Positions 12,083 through 12,474 of a DNA stretch of 12,474 nt are shown here, one piece after another. The translations under genes and the position numbers were made by a program. The DNA comes from CAZAQS01 sp964486825. GTDB lineage: Bacteria; Chloroflexota; Anaerolineae; Anaerolineales; UBA4823. Each line of letters starts with the position of its first letter. Within the stretch, counting starts at the first letter, position 1. The stretch spans positions 1 to 12,474 of the forward strand of contig CAZAQS010000129.1 in assembly GCA_964486825.1 (NCBI GenBank). Reading direction: 5' to 3'. The notes under the pieces are model-generated. The model saw nothing but the letters and a program-made list of their open reading frames with translations. It did no database searches and was not told the DNA's origin.

Positions 12083-12474
12083 ATGAACAGGTATCCGTCC
12101 TCCATTGGTATACCCGTTAACAAGCTGCTGCCAGTAGCGCTGGTGATGGCCCTGGTCTCGATGTCGTGTAGCCTGTTTTTTCCAGTCAGCACCCCCGCCC
12201 CACAGACCCACTCAATAGAAATCATAGAGGAAGAGCCTGCCATCTCCCCCGTTCCGCCGGAAGCCCAACTATTAGACACCCCGCAAGCCACCCGTAGCGA
12301 CGCTAAAGAACCGAGTCCCACAGCTACTTCCCGACCCACCCCAACCATGCCCGTCACAGTCGCACGAGCTCAGTTTACGGACGACACTGCTCTCCATACA
12401 CCCCCGGAGGACGTGCTGAAGGAGATCGATTGGTTTGGAAAAGGTGGGGGTGGCGGAGATTCAGATTATGTTTG
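12083..12474 (+). CDS. Probable lipoprotein, N-terminal part (3' end outside window)
   Basis: The ATG at 12083 follows AAAGGGG (12071-12077) with a 5-nt gap and lies 12 bp after the stop of the TPR protein. The frame is open to the right edge, so about 130 residues are visible. Residues 1-28 form a signal peptide with a Lys and a hydrophobic core (KLLPVALVMALVSMS), and Cys29 is a likely lipid-attachment site. The residues before it (S-M-S) are not a perfect lipobox, so type I cleavage or an uncleaved anchor remain possible. Residues 38-95 are rich in Pro, Thr and Ser, a typical linker. The end (KEIDWFGKGGGGGDSDYV) begins an unrecognised domain with a Gly run. It is placed as the third gene of the operon and would be at the cell surface with the TolB-like part of its neighbour. 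Confidence 0.78.
   Translation, partial: MNRYPSSIGIPVNKLLPVALVMALVSMSCSLFFPVSTPAPQTHSIEIIEEEPAISPVPPEAQLLDTPQATRSDAKEPSPTATSRPTPTMPVTVARAQFTDDTALHTPPEDVLKEIDWFGKGGGGGDSDYV

Noticed and set aside
1..12474. tRNA, rRNA, CRISPR array, transposase, integrase or phage genes
   Set aside because: None was seen on reading through both strands: no regularly spaced repeats, no DDE or tyrosine-recombinase motifs in the frames, and no conserved rRNA stretches.

Overview
The window looks like a piece of a Chloroflexota (Anaerolineae-like) chromosome, probably assembled from an environmental sample. This is inferred from gene content: a large XRE-HTH/STAND-ATPase/TPR regulator, a single-pass TolB/FlgO-like plus TPR protein, a lipoprotein with a Ser/Thr/Pro-rich linker, and intergenic palindromic repeats. 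No rRNA, tRNA, CRISPR array, transposase or phage gene was seen, so the phylum call is moderate only.

Layout. (1) 1-661 is the 3' end of a TPR protein whose C-terminus resembles that of the large regulator at 1743-4265. (2) 662-957 is a gene-poor stretch with palindromic repeats and a short coding remnant that runs to 3 bp before the next gene. (3) 958-1632 is an unrecognised 224-aa protein, at best weakly GPP34-like. (4) 1743-4265 (minus strand) is the XRE-STAND-TPR regulator. Its upstream region, shared with the divergent cupin gene, holds an 11-bp tandem repeat and an inverted repeat around a consensus -10. (5) 4523-5973 is a rightward set: a cupin, a 4-TM protein with conserved His, and a DUF2214 membrane protein. 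(6) 6020-6560 (minus strand) is a DMT/EamA transporter truncated at both ends. (7) 6613-8000 is a small membrane protein followed by a membrane-anchored alpha/beta hydrolase. (8) 8150-10044 is an aldo/keto reductase translationally overlapped (ATGA) with an intact EamA transporter. (9) 10238-12474 is a probable three-gene operon: a small helical protein, a membrane TolB-like/TPR protein, and a lipoprotein running off the window.

The most interesting part is the last operon. The C-terminus of the small helical protein and the N-terminus of the following membrane TPR protein carry the same roughly 24-residue motif (DxIxQxVxISG followed by GDVxVxGK). A shared beta-prone motif at the C-terminus of one gene and the N-terminus of its neighbour is the layout known for amyloid (RHIM/HET-s-type) signalling pairs, in which a receptor templates an effector. 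Here the receptor would be a membrane protein with an extracytoplasmic TolB/TPR part, not a classical NLR. This is a hypothesis. The motif sharing is directly visible; the signalling role is not.

The middle of the window reads as a metabolic and stress-type accessory region. The STAND regulator is divergent from the cupin-led membrane gene set and may control it. Several signs of gene decay (the coding remnant, the truncated transporter, the repeats) show that this is a rearranged neighbourhood.
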